Of a DNA stretch of 64,000 nucleotides, positions 1 to 10,689 are shown one piece after another. The stretch comes from Anniella stebbinsi (lineage: Eukaryota > Chordata > Lepidosauria > Squamata > Anniellidae). The stretch lies in contig JARDYH010000007.1 of the NCBI GenBank assembly GCA_029215795.1, positions 21,959,263 to 22,023,262 of the forward strand, read 5' to 3'. Numbering within the stretch: position 1 is the first letter of the stretch; each line of letters opens with the position of its first letter. The notes beneath the pieces were generated by a model, which saw only the letters and a program-made list of their open reading frames with translations, made no database searches and had not been told where the DNA came from. The translations under genes were made by a program, and so were the position numbers.

Positions 1-109
1 ACAAACACCTTAGGTGAGGGGCGAATCAGTGCTTCTGTTGGGGGTTTTGCCCACTGCCAATCCTTGGCTACACCTCGAAACTAAAGGCAGACTGCTTAGC
101 CTGTATCTC

Positions 110-265
110 CGAACAGGGCAGGGCTCTTGCAGCTTTAATTGTTGTGATGAAGAGAGAATTTCACCGGGTTCTGCATGTGTACAAATGACACGTACTGAAA
201 TTCCCTTTTCTACACAAATATTAAAGATACAGGAGCCCTGTTCTCCTTTTCATAGGGTCACCCTA
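110..265. mobile_element. Half copy of the TAGGGTGACC palindromic MITE
   Basis: The block running from the GGGCAGGGCTC region to GGGTCACCCTA closely matches the right half of the complete element at 712-1031. It shares the CTGCAGCTTTAATTGTT-like stretch, the AAATGACAC core and the end AGGGTCACCCTA. The left half is missing, so no target duplication can be assigned. Confidence 0.6.
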
Positions 266-308
266 GTGCCAGGTATAGTCCTGGTGTAGATTCCTGGTGT
301 GTTCATAG

Positions 309-624
309 CAGGGATGTGCATCGGATCGGGTCCAATCCACGATCCATAGCCGACCTGATCGAAATCGGATAAAATTATCTGATTCCGATTCTGGCTTCGG
401 GCTCGTCTGATCTGATCCGAACTGGTCCGAAAGGACCCGATCTGATTCGGATAAGATCAGAGGATTGGACCTCCTCCTTCCTCTCACACTCCTTACCTGC
501 TGGGGCCGTCCACTGGCGTCCGCTGCCCTCTTCTACTGAGAAACCGATCCGAACTGACCCAGGACATCATCGGAGGTCCCAATCTGGGTCCCGATCCGAC
601 CTGGGGGGTCCGTGCACATCTCTA
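309..624. mobile_element. Short GATCC-rich hAT MITE (316 bp), compact relative of the foldback elements
   Basis: It starts CAGGGATGTGCATCGGATCG and ends GGGGGGTCCGTGCACATCTC TA. It is flanked by GTTCATAG (301-308) and GTTCATAA (625-632), an 8-bp target duplication with one mismatch that fits the hAT pattern nTnnnnAn. The interior is full of decayed GATCC/GATCTG pentamers. The left end matches end A and the right end matches end B of the large foldback elements, but it lacks their modular palindrome. It has no coding capacity. Confidence 0.8.
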
Positions 625-711
625 GTTCATAAGCACATTGATGCAATGACTGGGGTTGCCAACCACTATATGTATGCTTCTCCCCCATGGCACCCATACC
701 CAACCCATGTC

Positions 712-1031
712 TAGGGTGTCCATATGGAAAGGAGGACAGGGATCCTGTATCTTTAACACTTGTATAGAAAAGGAAATGTCAGCAGGTGTCATTTGTATGC
801 ATGAAGCCCCTGGTCAAATTCCCTCTTTATCACAACAGTTAAAGCTTCAGGAGCTATACTAAAGTGACCAGTTTCAAAAGAGGGAAGGGCTCCTGCAGCT
901 TTAATTGTTTTGATGAAGAGGGAAGTTCACCAGGTGCTGCATGCCTACAAATGACACCTGCTGAAATCCCCTGTTCTATGCCATTGTTTGAGATACAGGA
1001 GCTCTGTCCTCCTTTCCATATGGTCACCCTA
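712..1031. mobile_element. Palindromic hAT-like MITE, TAGGGTGNCC family (320 bp)
   Basis: The ends are TAGGGTGTCCATATGG and CCATATGGTCACCCTA, complementary apart from one base. Both flanks carry the exact 8-bp duplication CCCATGTC (704-711 and 1032-1039). The two halves are diverged inverted copies of one ~155-bp sequence meeting near 865. This indicates a non-autonomous foldback element mobilised by a hAT-like transposase. Confidence 0.85.
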
Positions 1032-1039
1032 CCCATGTC

Positions 1040-2280
1040 TCTGCCCTGTTTTCAGGAATTCATGGGTTTAACTCAATGGTGGAACATCTTAGCTAGTGGA
1101 GCCTTTCCACAGTGCTCAATGGCACTTGTGTGGTCATGTTTTCAGTGGAAGGCAGCAACCCTCCAATTCTACTCCATCCTAAGGTATGTCTAAGGTTGAT
1201 GAACTAGTGAGTATAGGATTGCACCCACAAAGCTTTTCTGGGTGATGCTTTTTAAACCAATATTTCTGCTTCCAGATTCTTTGTAGGATTAAGATCAGAA
1301 CTCAATTCTCAGGATTTGTTTTGTCCTTTCCTGCTTTTCCATACCTTCTGCAACATAGCCTCTAGGTGGCACTGTGATATAATGGAACAAAAGTGGAATA
1401 GCACAACTACACTGGTAGAAAGTTTTGTTTTGTTTCACGCTTCCAAAGAAGATTGCATTCCCCCCCACCCACACTGAAAAAAAAGTGGCCAGAAAGTGCA
1501 ATAGAAATACTGAAGGTTGGCAATTTTGTCTAAAGTACCAGTTTACTCCCACGACTGGGGAATGGTAAGCACACAGTAAGCGCTCTTAATCACCCTCCCA
1601 TCTGTAGAATGTGGGTAATAACAGCCTACTACATCGTTACAGTGTTGAGAAGAAATACAATAGTACTTTGCTGGGTGACAGTTTTGTGAAAACTCCTCTT
1701 TAACTGTTAATTATTGGGAGGGTTACCTAGGAGTGTTGGAGGAAAATGAGCAATTGGGTTGGGAATAGATCCAAAATATTTTTTTTCTTTCTTTCAAAAT
1801 GTCAAAATCTGTTTCATTTTCAAATTGCACAGGTTGGATTTTAATGGCATTTAGATTTTTTAAAAAGTTGGATTTTGAGATCAGAATTTGACATCCTGTG
1901 TGAAATTCCTTCACCTATTTTGAGTGAGCAACTGAAGAAGTGAAAATGATACTTACCTTATGAAATTCCATTTTAAGTCACTGTCAGATAGTGTCAAATA
2001 CGGATGGCTGCCTCATGTTGGCTGTTAGATTCTGCCAAACGTTGACAGCCGCTGCAGAAACTGTGGATACCCAATGCTGATGGTTAAATAGTACTGGAAT
2101 ATTCACATACACACACAGAAAAAGAGTTTTCTCAGAGAATGTCCCCCAGCAAAAGTCAAAGAAGAACATGTTTGCAGGAGGAGATTTATTAATTTCAGCT
2201 CTAGGTGGTGTGGTGGATTCCAAATCAGTATGGTTCAATGGACTTGAACGCATATGAAGGACTAGGTTTGGGTCTCACCT
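1040..2280. other. Intronic sequence, nothing recognised
   Basis: AT-rich intronic DNA with a poly-C/poly-A patch near 1460-1485. I see no exon with splice sites, no LINE reading frame and no clear terminal repeats. Confidence 0.5.
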
Positions 2281-2295
2281 CCGCCAGTGCGTTTC

Positions 2296-2455
2296 ATTAG
2301 CTGAGTTCACATGTAATGCTAAGCTATGATGGGTTGCTAACCATTGTGGTTGGCAGAAACAACCTACAGACAACACACAAAGCCATCATGGATTATGCCA
2401 GAAAATAAACTATTATGGCTTAGCGTGTTGTGTGAACCCAGCCATTGTGTAGCAT
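2296..2455. mobile_element. MITE with GCTGAGTTCACA-type inverted ends
   Basis: The left part AGCTGAGTTCACATGTAATG is mirrored at the right by GTTGTGTGAACCCAGCCATT. The interior holds CTAAGCTATGATGG and its inverse TTATGGCTTAGCG. It is a short inverted-repeat element with no coding capacity; the superfamily is not certain. A related copy lies at 14399-14607. Confidence 0.6.
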
Positions 2456-2789
2456 TTATTAATAAAGCTTGGTTGTGGATGACTACTTAATCCCCAAAGT
2501 GAAATGTAGCAGCTTGGGTCTCCCTGTGAGTACGGTCTTGCAACTCACAGAGTGACACATCAAATAATTTGGTGATTCTATCATCTATCTATATTTTTAA
2601 AAAGTGTGAGGGTATTCCCTGCATCTTAGTGAGGATTTGGTTTTATAATCTGTACAGATTTGTCAGTTGTAACATCTGAAATTGGGGTCATTCATTTTCG
2701 TGCTTGGCTGAGATATGAAGAGAAATCCATGAAGAACATGACATAAACTGGAACTGAGATTAACTTGGAGATGTCTGTCTCACAGTACA

Positions 2790-3001
2790 GACAAGGCAGG
2801 TGAGGGACAGCAGCTAAAGCATTGGACTGAGACTCAAGAGATCTGGGTTCTAGTCCACCTTGGCTGTGAAGCTCACTGGGTATTTCGGGCCTGTCACTGT
2901 CACTCAACCTAACCAACCTCACAGGATTGTTATGAGGATATAATGGAGAGGAGGAGGGCCATGAAAGCCTCCTTGGGTTCCTTGCAAGGGGCGGGGTGAA
3001 G

Positions 3002-3003
<2 letters not shown>
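2790..3003 (+). mobile_element. MIR-like tRNA SINE
   Basis: The body contains AGCTAAAGCATTGGACTGAG, a B-box-like GGGTTCTAGTCC and the MIR/L2-type segment CTCACAGGATTGTTATGAGG. It ends in a gene-poor GGGGTGAAGC stretch followed by (TA)n. The order fits a tRNA-derived head, a CORE-like body and an L2-type tail. Confidence 0.75.

Positions 3004-3046
<43 letters not shown>
3004..3046. repeat. (TA)n microsatellite
   Basis: About 21 TA units at the 3' end of the MIR-like SINE. Confidence 0.97.
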
Positions 3047-3049
<3 letters not shown>

Positions 3050-3755
3050 ATAATAACAAACAGAAATAAGCACAGAGGTCATCATGAAACTATGTAATCC
3101 ACATTTTCTCTCACATACTTTCTTTAACTATGTTTCAAATGTTTTATATAGCAGGGTGAGTGGGTATACAGTATATAAGTGTGTGTTTTAAAACATACAT
3201 GGTTGAGGAACATTATCATTAGCTGTTCACAGTGACACCTGTTAGGTTGTATGTTTATTTGTACATCTGGAATACAGAATTCCCAGGGAACACTGAGATA
3301 TTAGCATGGCATTTTCATTCCCACCCTAGTCCACCATTCTTTGGTGAACATGTGATATCACATATATACTTGTTAGGGATCTTGGTTTACCTCATTCATG
3401 TTCCCGATTGTGAGCATCTTTCCCCTCCCCTCCCATGAGAAAAAGTGCACTTTTCCAATCAAGACAAATGTGCATTCTTAAAACTGCACATTTTCTCAGA
3501 TTGGAAATATGTGATTCCCCCACCCCTCTGAGGCTAAACTGTGAAAATGTAGCTTCAGGGTGGGGTGGGGGTAATGCACATCTGTGCATGGTTGGACTTG
3601 TGCAAGTGTGGACTTTCAAATATGAATGCAAGTTCAAAACAGTGAAAACATTTCCTGAAAATTGTGTTCCTGATTATGTTTGCATTTGGGGACATGTCTG
3701 CATGATTTGCTAACACAAATGAAATGCTGGTGCATCCTTACTGGTCTGTGTTTCA
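3050..3755. other. Intronic sequence, nothing recognised
   Basis: No gene, splice site pair or terminal repeat seen. Several short open frames occur on both strands but none resembles a known protein. Confidence 0.45.
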
Positions 3756-3757
3756 AG

Positions 3758-4079
3758 TAGGCCTGTGCACAGCCCCATCCCCCAACTTGCCTCAGAGGCC
3801 ATTTCGGAGCCTCCAAAATGGCCCCAATTTGAGTCAGCGCACTTCAGGGGGTAGACTCATGGTTGGCTTTGTGCTGGTTTTCCCAGGAGGGTGGGGGAAG
3901 GAGTGGTCCAGAGCCGCTCTGAATCAGCCTGAGGCACCCCGAGGTTTCGTGGCAATCTGCTTCAGCCTCAGGGCACCTCAGGCTGACCAGATGCTGACTA
4001 GAATTTGGGCTGATGTGGGCCGAATCAGACCTCCTCGCCTTGGATTTGGGGATTCAGCCCCAGGTGGTGCACAGCTCTA
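3758..4079. mobile_element. hAT-like MITE, TAGGCCTGTGCACAG ends
   Basis: The left end TAGGCCTGTGCACAGCCCC is mirrored by GGTGGTGCACAGCTCTA at the right, the same TAGRG..TGCA terminal style as the other hAT MITEs here. The supposed target duplications GTTTCAAG and GTTGTTGT match poorly because the right flank is a TTG/TTA microsatellite. Confidence 0.6.
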
Positions 4080-4082
4080 GTT

Positions 4083-4083
4083 G

Positions 4084-4119
<36 letters not shown>
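4083..4119. repeat. (TTA)n microsatellite
   Basis: TTG then TTA triplet array. It doubles as the tail of the reversed L2 fragment that follows. Confidence 0.95.
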
Positions 4120-4120
<1 letters not shown>

Positions 4121-4240
4121 ACTTATATACTGCCTCATAGCCGAAGCTCTCTGGGCGGTTTACAAAAATTAAAAGATTGAACACTAAAAAAAAAATACAA
4201 AAAATTTAAAAACATAAACATAAAACCTTAGACCATGGCT
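4120..4240 (-). mobile_element. L2-like LINE 3' tail fragment
   Basis: It contains TATACTGCCTCATAGCCGAA and GCTCTCTGGGCGGTTTACAA, the reverse complement of the L2 3' tail ending AGAGCTTCGGCTATGGGGCG at 17800-17820. Only the untranslated end is present. Confidence 0.8.
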
Positions 4241-4250
4241 TTAATCATGG

Positions 4251-4593
4251 GCCTCATCTACAAGAATTCGCCTTTACACCTGGTTAGGCGATTATGCGCA
4301 TATTCGCAGAAGCGCATTTACGCCTAATACCTCTGTACGAGAGCCGGCGAAGCGCATTACTGGACGACCAAAACGCAATTTAAACTGTTGACATGCGGAG
4401 AATCGCTTGTTCACATAGTCAAAATGCGCTTTAACGGCCAGAGCAAAATAAAACTCGCTATTTAACGCGCATTTGATAGTGCGCATAATCGGAGAGAAAA
4501 CGCACCTCTGCGCCCGATTTGTATTCCGTTCTTGTAGAGGTAAATTTTTTAATGCGCCTTGAAAGAGCTTTAAATGCCTCTTGTAGAGGCAGC
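4251..4593. mobile_element. CpG-rich ~350-bp MITE, copy 1
   Basis: It starts GCCTCATCTACAAG, ends CTTGTAGAGGCAGC and is flanked by CATGG on both sides (4246-4250, 4594-4598). The interior is dense in GCGCATT, CGCATTTACG and TTTAACGGCC motifs, in sharp contrast with the AT-rich surroundings. Related copies are at 5734-6086 and 60092-60444. It has no coding potential. Confidence 0.85.
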
Positions 4594-4659
4594 CATGGTG
4601 AATAAGGAAAAGCTGTAGTTTAAGGTGTCTTCGGAGCAGGGCCAGTAGGATGTATCTAA

Positions 4660-4750
4660 CAGTGCAATTCTGTGCATTTCTATTCAGAATTAAGTCCTAT
4701 AAAGTTCAATGAGACGTTTCCCAAGGTTAACATGTGTAGGATTGCAATGT
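4660..4750. repeat. Small palindromic repeat (AATCCTATGCA family), degenerate
   Basis: AGTGCAATTCTGTGCATTTC and ATGTGTAGGATTGCAATG form the mirrored ends, with TAAGTCCTATAAAGTTCAAT between. It is the same short foldback repeat as at 6139, 33023 and 48664. Confidence 0.55.
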
Positions 4751-4754
4751 TAGC

Positions 4755-5725
4755 CTCTTTCCAATGAATCTTCTGTCTTCCTGTTGTCTTCATTGCTCTT
4801 TAATTAATGTCATGATTCATTTACAAACATGAAAATCTGAAAGATGTGCCTATGTGATTTGAATTTGATAGGTTTAGCTTTCTTTGCAATTAAGATCCAT
4901 GGATTGATCTGAAAATGTAAAATATTTTTGACATTTTCTTAGAACTTAGAAACAGGCCAAGGCAAAGTCATTTCGGAGACAATGGATAATATTCAGATTT
5001 CTGGCAATGCCTACCTCAAGCTATTATAGCTGGGAATCAAAGAAAGAAAATATATCACTTTCAAACCATTGATTTTCTATGCAGTTGTATCGTTGCCAGG
5101 GTCTTTGAAATGTGTGGCTGTGAAAACTTAAATGCAATATATTATATTGTATTATTCATCTGGAATTTTGTATTCCTTTGATATGATTCCTTTGCAAATG
5201 CTTGGAAGTCCACATAATTCTAATAGGTAGCTTTATCCTACATTTTACAAAGGCACTTCAAGTAATATGACTGTTCTAAAATAAAAGTACATAGCTCCCC
5301 AAAGCTTCACTTTGATGGCATATATCTGGTAGCCATGAAAATAACGTTTTGGATCTAGGAAAGGACAAATCAGTCTATTTCCAGTCTGTGACATATGCAA
5401 GGCTGTTCTGTCCTGTATCTACATCAATCTGCATTTTCTTTTTTAAAAGAAAATCTACATGAAAATCCACATTTAACTATGTATTTAAATATATACTTTT
5501 AAAACATATTTGTTCTTAAAATCCAGATCTCTAAACACATTTTCTATCACAATATGCATATATAAAAGCAGCCTAGAATTGTGTTGGAACATTTGGGAAG
5601 TGTGAAAGGTGGTGAATAACAATTCCAATCTTCACATTCATTTGGGAGGTGTTGGTCAGGTCAAATCCTTTCAGCATTTCTATTTAAGCCTTAGTTGACA
5701 ATCATGCTCACTTCAAGAGCCTAAG
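4755..5725. other. AT-rich intronic sequence, nothing recognised
   Basis: AT-rich stretch without inverted termini, LINE similarity or splice-flanked open frame. Confidence 0.5.
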
Positions 5726-5733
5726 TATCTATG

Positions 5734-6086
5734 GCCCCCTCCACAAGGATGCGCTTTTGCGCCCGGTTCGGGGATTATGCGCATTTTCGCGGAGGCGCAT
5801 TTACGCCTAATCCCTCTGCACGGGAGGCGGCGAGAAGCGGCGAAGCGCATTAAAAGATGCCCAAAAAGCACTTTACAGGTAGTTAATGCGCATAATCGCT
5901 TGTTCACACAGCGAAAATGCGCTTTAACGGCCGGAGCAAAATAAAAGTCGCTATTTAACGCGCGTTCGAAAATGCGCATTATCGGGGAGATAACGCGCCT
6001 GTACGCCCGTTTTGCGCTCCGCTCGTGTGTAGGTAAAATTTATAATGAGCCTTCAAGGCTCATTAAACGTCTCGTGTGGAGGAGGC
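5734..6086. mobile_element. CpG-rich ~350-bp MITE, copy 2
   Basis: It starts GCCCCCTCCACAAG, ends CGTGTGGAGGAGGC and is flanked by CTATG at 5729-5733 and 6087-6091. Its interior is nearly colinear with copies 1 and 3, including ATGCGCATTATCGGGG and TTTAACGGCCGGAGC. It has lost few CpGs, so it is probably young. Confidence 0.88.
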
Positions 6087-6138
6087 CTATGATACTGAAC
6101 TCCCTCCCCACCAGGGAAGTTTACATTGATCCTTCCTT

Positions 6139-6215
6139 ACAATACAATCCTGTATGTGTCTACTTACAAGTAAGTCCCATGGAGTTCAGTGTGGCTTACT
6201 TACTTGTGGGTAAGT
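6139..6215. repeat. Small palindromic repeat (AATCCTATGCA family)
   Basis: CAATCCTGTATGTGTCTACT, AAGTAAGTCCCATGGAGTTC and TTACTTGTGGGTAAG mark a short foldback repeat common in this window. Confidence 0.6.
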
Positions 6216-6219
6216 TCCA

Positions 6220-7660
6220 AACTAAATGTTCTGCTAATCACCTATAGCTCAGCTTTGCATGATTGGTTCATTTACTCCTAAGTAAGCACACATGGTCCCA
6301 ATTTTGATTGGGTCTTCAGCACTCCAGGACCAGTATTTTAAGTGTTCCCTCACCCATTTTTGTCCTGAAATTCCATCCCTCCCCAACCTTTTTTAAAAAA
6401 TAATAATAATAAAGAAAAGCTTTCATCGACTCCAGTGGAGGTGTGTTATTTATTCACTTTTATTAACCCCTACATGGGGATGGAGAACTTTGGGTTTAAA
6501 CTAGGTGTGAGCATTGTGGTCCCAGCTGAAAGTGGAAGTACTTATAGATCACACTCCAAATTAGAATCTTCAGATTGAAGTTTCAGTGGTTTTCAGGTGT
6601 CCGGGTAATATTATCCTCTGCTGGGGGGGGGGGGCAATTGGGTGGCCCTGTTTACTTCCCCCCTCCAGCCCCATTTCTGCTATTCTAATAAGTATTGGTG
6701 ATTGATGTTGTGCTACAAATGCATTTTGAATAGGGTTGTTTGTTCGTTTGTTTGTTTTAAATGTCCCTGTATGCAATTTTATATTTTTATCAATATGTCA
6801 TGTTAGCTGCCTTGGAGTCTTTTCTGTGAAAAGGAGGTGGTAATTATTTTAATACATATAGAATGTTATTAGAATGCCCTCTCCAGATCTGTGCACATAG
6901 TGCCTACTCTTATAAGGTTTGGGCACCAGGTAAAAATGGGTCTATTATTCAGTTCTCCCCTCACTTTTTTTTTGATGTGGGGGTTGTTTTATCTAATGTT
7001 GTGGGTGATAAATTTAGATCGTTAGCTTCAGTTTTCTGTTTTTCATGTTCTCTGCATTTAATGTTTTATTACTGCTTAGTTTCTTCGGTTATTTTAATGC
7101 TTTAATGTTTATTGTATTCCATTATTTGACTTGTAATCCACCTTGAAATATTATGATAAGGCCAGATATAATCATCATTATCATCACCACTGCCACTCCA
7201 CATAATAGCGATCTCTGTGCCCATGTATTGATATAATTAGATAAAAACTGAACCAGCAGATACAAGAGGGAGGGAATCCCCAGGAATTCAGAACTATCAA
7301 AAAATAAAGGGGGGAAATGAACAAAATCCAAAACAGACCAACTACCTCGAGGAATTATGTAATGTGCATGGAACTATAGAGTTAAAAGTGACCTCAAAGA
7401 TCATGTAGTCTAATCCCCTGGAGACACAGAAAATCTGCTGCTACAGCAACTCAAGTGTTCCTATTCCACTGCTGAGTGCCAGTTGAAAAGAAAAAAAAAA
7501 CAGAAAACTGTGTGTGAGAGAAAGAGGGTAGGGTGGCACGGCATGGCATGGTTGAGCCGCCCCTTATAGCTAATTGCATCCTGGATGCAGTTAGACTGGT
7601 TGGCTGAAGCCCTGTGCAGGAACAGTGTATTACATTTTATTGCAGGTCCCATGTATAGCA
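6220..7660. other. Intronic sequence with low-complexity patches
   Basis: It holds AATAAT and TTTTTAAAAAATAATAATAA patches near 6390, a G-run near 6625 and a TTTG run near 6740. A region near 7125-7180 (GTAATCCACCTTGAAATATT) may be an old LINE tail. Nothing else is recognised. Confidence 0.45.
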
Positions 7661-7662
7661 CT

Positions 7663-7699
<37 letters not shown>

Positions 7700-7710
7700 A
7701 CAACAACAAC
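7663..7710. repeat. (ATC)n(CAA)n microsatellite
   Basis: About 12 ATC triplets followed by four CAA triplets. Confidence 0.97.
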
Positions 7711-7907
7711 ATGGGGGCTATTACTCAATGTGATAGAGCACATGCTTGGCATGTAGAAGGTCCCCACTTCAACTCCCAGCTTCTCCAGGTAGGGCAAGGA
7801 AAGATTCCTGCCTGAAACCCTGGAGAACCATTGCTGCCAGTCAGGCCAACAACACTGGGCTGGATGGACCAGTGGTCTGACTCAGTACGAAGCAGCTTCT
7901 GATGTTA
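7711..7907 (+). mobile_element. tRNA-Ala-like SINE
   Basis: The head GGGGGCTATTACTCAATGTG with AGAGCACATGCTTGGCATGT resembles tRNA-Ala including its A box. A degenerate B box is CCCACTTCAACTCCC. The body CTGCCAGTCAGGCCAACAAC is followed by the shared tail TGGATGGACCAGTGGTCTGA. It is not a functional tRNA gene, as the acceptor half and arms are lost. Confidence 0.85.
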
Positions 7908-8052
7908 CTAACAACACTTAAACACACTAGGTAGGCTACAGGAGGTAAACTGGCCACCTATAGACTACAATCTAATGCAAGATGAAACAATCATCCATGT
8001 TGTACTTTATTATTCTGAGGACAGCCTTCTCCCATACAAAGCTGCCCATGTT

Positions 8053-8420
8053 GGAAGAGAAGAGAAGACTGAGGGGAGACATGATAGCACTCTTGAAATA
8101 CTTGAAAGGTTGTCACGTAGAGGAGGGCCAGGATCTCGATCATCCCAGAGTGCAGGACATGGAATAATGGGAATAATGGGCTCAAGTTACAGGAAGCCGG
8201 GTTCTGGCTAGACATCAGGAAAAACGTTCTGATAGTTAGAGCAGTATGGCAATGGATCCAATGACCCAGGGAATTCTCAACTCCCACTCTAGAGGCATTC
8301 AAGGTGCAGCTGGACTGCCTTCTGTCAGGGATGCTTTAAGGTAGATTCCTGCATTGAACAGGGGGTTGGACTCGATGGCCTTATAGGCCCCTTCCAGCTC
8401 TACTATTCTATGATTCTATG
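8053..8420 (+). mobile_element. CR1 LINE 3' end
   Basis: It ends in ATTCTATGATTCTATGA, the octamer repeat diagnostic of CR1 3' tails. Upstream lie GAGGGGAGACATGATAGCAC, GGCTAGACATCAGGAAAAAC and GGGGGTTGGACTCGATGGCC, typical of the CR1 end. It is 5' truncated with no intact reading frame. Confidence 0.92.
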
Positions 8421-8467
8421 AAGATAAGAAACTAAGGCCCTTTACTAGTTGGCTTCACCTCCAGACA

Positions 8468-8573
8468 TATGGGATGTGTATTGGTTTCAGATGAGTCAAA
8501 TTGGTCCAAGTTGGATGGGACATTTTCTGAAACACTAAATTGGGGTAGAATCTGGGGGTCTGTGCATATCCCT
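8468..8573. mobile_element. Possible short hAT-like MITE
   Basis: TGGGATGTGTATTGG on the left and GTCTGTGCATATCCCTA on the right resemble the TAGGGATGTGCA termini seen elsewhere. No convincing target duplication. Confidence 0.35.
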
Positions 8574-8966
8574 AATAGCCAGCAGGAATGAACCCTTTTC
8601 AGCATGGTACCCTAGCCCTGGAATTATTTTCCCAGTCATATTTGCGAGGAGTCTTGCATTAGGATATCAGGTGAAAGTTGCTATATTTTCTTCTGCTTTT
8701 AGTAAAACCTAGATGTTGGATTTGTTTTACATTTTCAGTGCTAAACTGCTGCTACTTTTCCCATATAATTGTTACTTATGGCTGGGCTTGTTTGCTTGAA
8801 TGTTTGTTCAATTGTTGGTAAGCTGCCTTTAGTGCCTTGTGTGGGATGGCAGGGAGGAAATGTTTTAAATAAACAGCTAAATAGTGTGAGAACTATTCTT
8901 ATTAACGAAATGGTCATTAATTCGATGTGGATGTCAGTGTGGGTATTGAGAAGGACTCACAGAGTT

Positions 8967-9080
8967 GAATCCAACTAAAGTCTTAATTAGAGTAGACCCA
9001 TTGAAGTTAATGGACAAGTTACTTATGACCAACTCAAGTCCTATTCATTTCAATAGGTGTGACTTTAGTGGGATTCTACG
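8967..9080. repeat. Palindromic MITE-like repeat (GTAGACCCATTGAA type)
   Basis: GAATCCAACTAAAGTCTTAA with TAGACCCATTGAAGTTAATG is mirrored imperfectly by CATTTCAATAGGTGTGACTT and TAGTGGGATTC. The hairpin structure suggests a short foldback element. Confidence 0.55.
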
Positions 9081-9084
9081 TGTA

Positions 9085-9640
9085 AGCTACAAGGATTCCA
9101 GAACCTTCCATAAATGCTGAGACTCCTCTTGGTAAGGGTTGGGGCAGTCAGTGTCAAGGACCAAGGCTAGGTTTGGTCATCACCACAACCATATCTCTAG
9201 TTCAGCTCTTTCGTTTTTCATGTAAGAACTAGTCACATGTATATGAAGAAGTGTGGTCAGTGGTAATCTTCCAGAAAGGTTACAGCTACTCTCTATTCTT
9301 GATAACTCATTAATTCATTCATAATTATGCTTCCTTTCATGGGTATGTTGTCATTTGGAGTTCAGTTTCTTCATTACGTTAGATGAGGCATGGGGAAAGT
9401 TACGCCTGTGGGAAGTCTCCATCTAGGCTGCCTGTTTCTTCTCCACGTCCTACCCCATCTTCTGAAAGCAAAAAGCTCTTGTCTCCAATAAAAAATAAGA
9501 CCTTTTCCCTGCTGAGCACTGAAAGTGGCTCCCTTCCTCAGTGTTGAGATGTGAAAAGCTCTTTTCTCTGATCAGCTGCTAATCAGACATATAAGATTTT
9601 ATATCCCAGAGATGAGGCATAGGGAAGAAGCTCCTGTGTG
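9085..9640. other. Intronic sequence, nothing recognised
   Basis: It contains two related phrases, AGATGAGGCATGGGGAAAG near 9380 and AGATGAGGCATAGGGAAGA near 9611, hinting at an old duplicated repeat. No gene seen. Confidence 0.4.
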
Positions 9641-9644
9641 ATTC

Positions 9645-9795
9645 AGTCCTGCTTACTTCTGAGACATGTCCTGCAGTGGTTTGCCCTGTGTACTTCTGAG
9701 TAGTCATGCAGAGACTTGCCCTGCTTACTTGTACATAGGTATGCAGCTAATGCTGCTCTTGGTTCCTTCTGTGTAGACATGCAGAGGCTTAGCAT
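9645..9795. repeat. Degenerate ~36-bp minisatellite, about four units
   Basis: Successive units read CCTGCTTACTTCTGAGACAT, CCTGTGTACTTCTGAGTAGT, CCTGCTTACTTGTACATAGG and a decayed fourth ending AGACATGCAGAGGCTTAGC. Confidence 0.65.
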
Positions 9796-10198
9796 TTGGG
9801 ATGCAATTTGAAAGTGCTACTGATGAGCGATCCAATCCTTCTTAGTGCTGCCAAAAAATGTTGGGGAGATCCCCTCCAAAGGGGTGTTCTTCTTGCTCCA
9901 TCTTTTCAGGTAATTTCAGGTCCTCAGGTAATTAGCAGAGGTGGCTTTCATTCCAAGAGTTTTTGAGGTCCTCCAGTTAGGGGATTGCTTGCTCTAGTTC
10001 CAGTTGTTTCTTTACTGCTCCACCGCTGCTTCTATATTCTATTTGCTGCGATACTCTATTTTCCCTCTCAGCAGTTTGCTAAGATTTCAAATAAGATAGT
10101 GTGAAGCAAGGCCATACACTGGATTTTCCTTAACAGGTTGCAGACATATACTTCAAAGGCTTGAGCTGTTCATCAAATATTGTTTTCTTTTCCATTAG

Positions 10199-10318
10199 GT
10201 ACTTATGTGACGAAAGTGACAGCCACTGATGCAGACGACCCTGTTTATGGAAACAGCGCGAAGCTGGTCTACAGCATCTTGGAGGGGCAGCCTTACTTTT
10301 CAGTCGAACCACACACAG
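10199..10318 (+). CDS. CDH8: Type II cadherin exon A (first part of EC2), probably CDH8
   Basis: This internal exon encodes about 40 residues opening the second extracellular cadherin repeat of a classical type II cadherin, a Ca2+-dependent homophilic adhesion protein of the plasma membrane. The acceptor is a pyrimidine-rich tract ending TTCCATTAG, and the donor is ACAG followed by GTGGGT. The first two bases finish a split Gly codon. The frame then reads [20 protein letters not shown] and runs through [21 protein letters not shown] is the cadherin Ca2+-binding motif. The 120-bp length matches the type II cadherin exon at this point. [10 protein letters not shown] and ILEGQPYFS fit CDH8 best from memory, with CDH11 the closest alternative. 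That it is a type II cadherin is near certain; the paralogue is an inference. Confidence 0.9.
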
Positions 10319-10689
10319 GTGGGTGATTCTAAATGCCACCTTCTCCCAGGTTATGTGATGAGAGGGATACTGCTTCTCGAAGTCTGCTTTGCTCGTGCTT
10401 AAACATCAATGCGTAGGTAGGTGGCTGTCAACATTAGTCAATTGCAGAGAAGACGTTTCTGACTCATTTCCCCCTGCTGCACAGAAAGGCTTGACAAAGT
10501 ACAGAGAGGAAAAGAAAGAAGTCTGTTTACTCATGCTGTTGAGGCAACCGAGACCAAGATAGCAGAAAAGGCCAAGTCAAACGCTCACTGTTGTCAATGG
10601 AAACATGCCAGCGTGTTTAAATAGGCTTCATTCAAGTTTTCCAAAGAGAAGCAGTACTTTTTTAGTTGTCAATGTTCCTGGGTGCAGTA

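Noticed and set aside
7461..7712. Open frame with a poly-Met or poly-Ile run
   Set aside because: Translation of the (ATC)n microsatellite; no protein similarity. The same holds for the poly-Ile and poly-Asn frames at 61551-61811.
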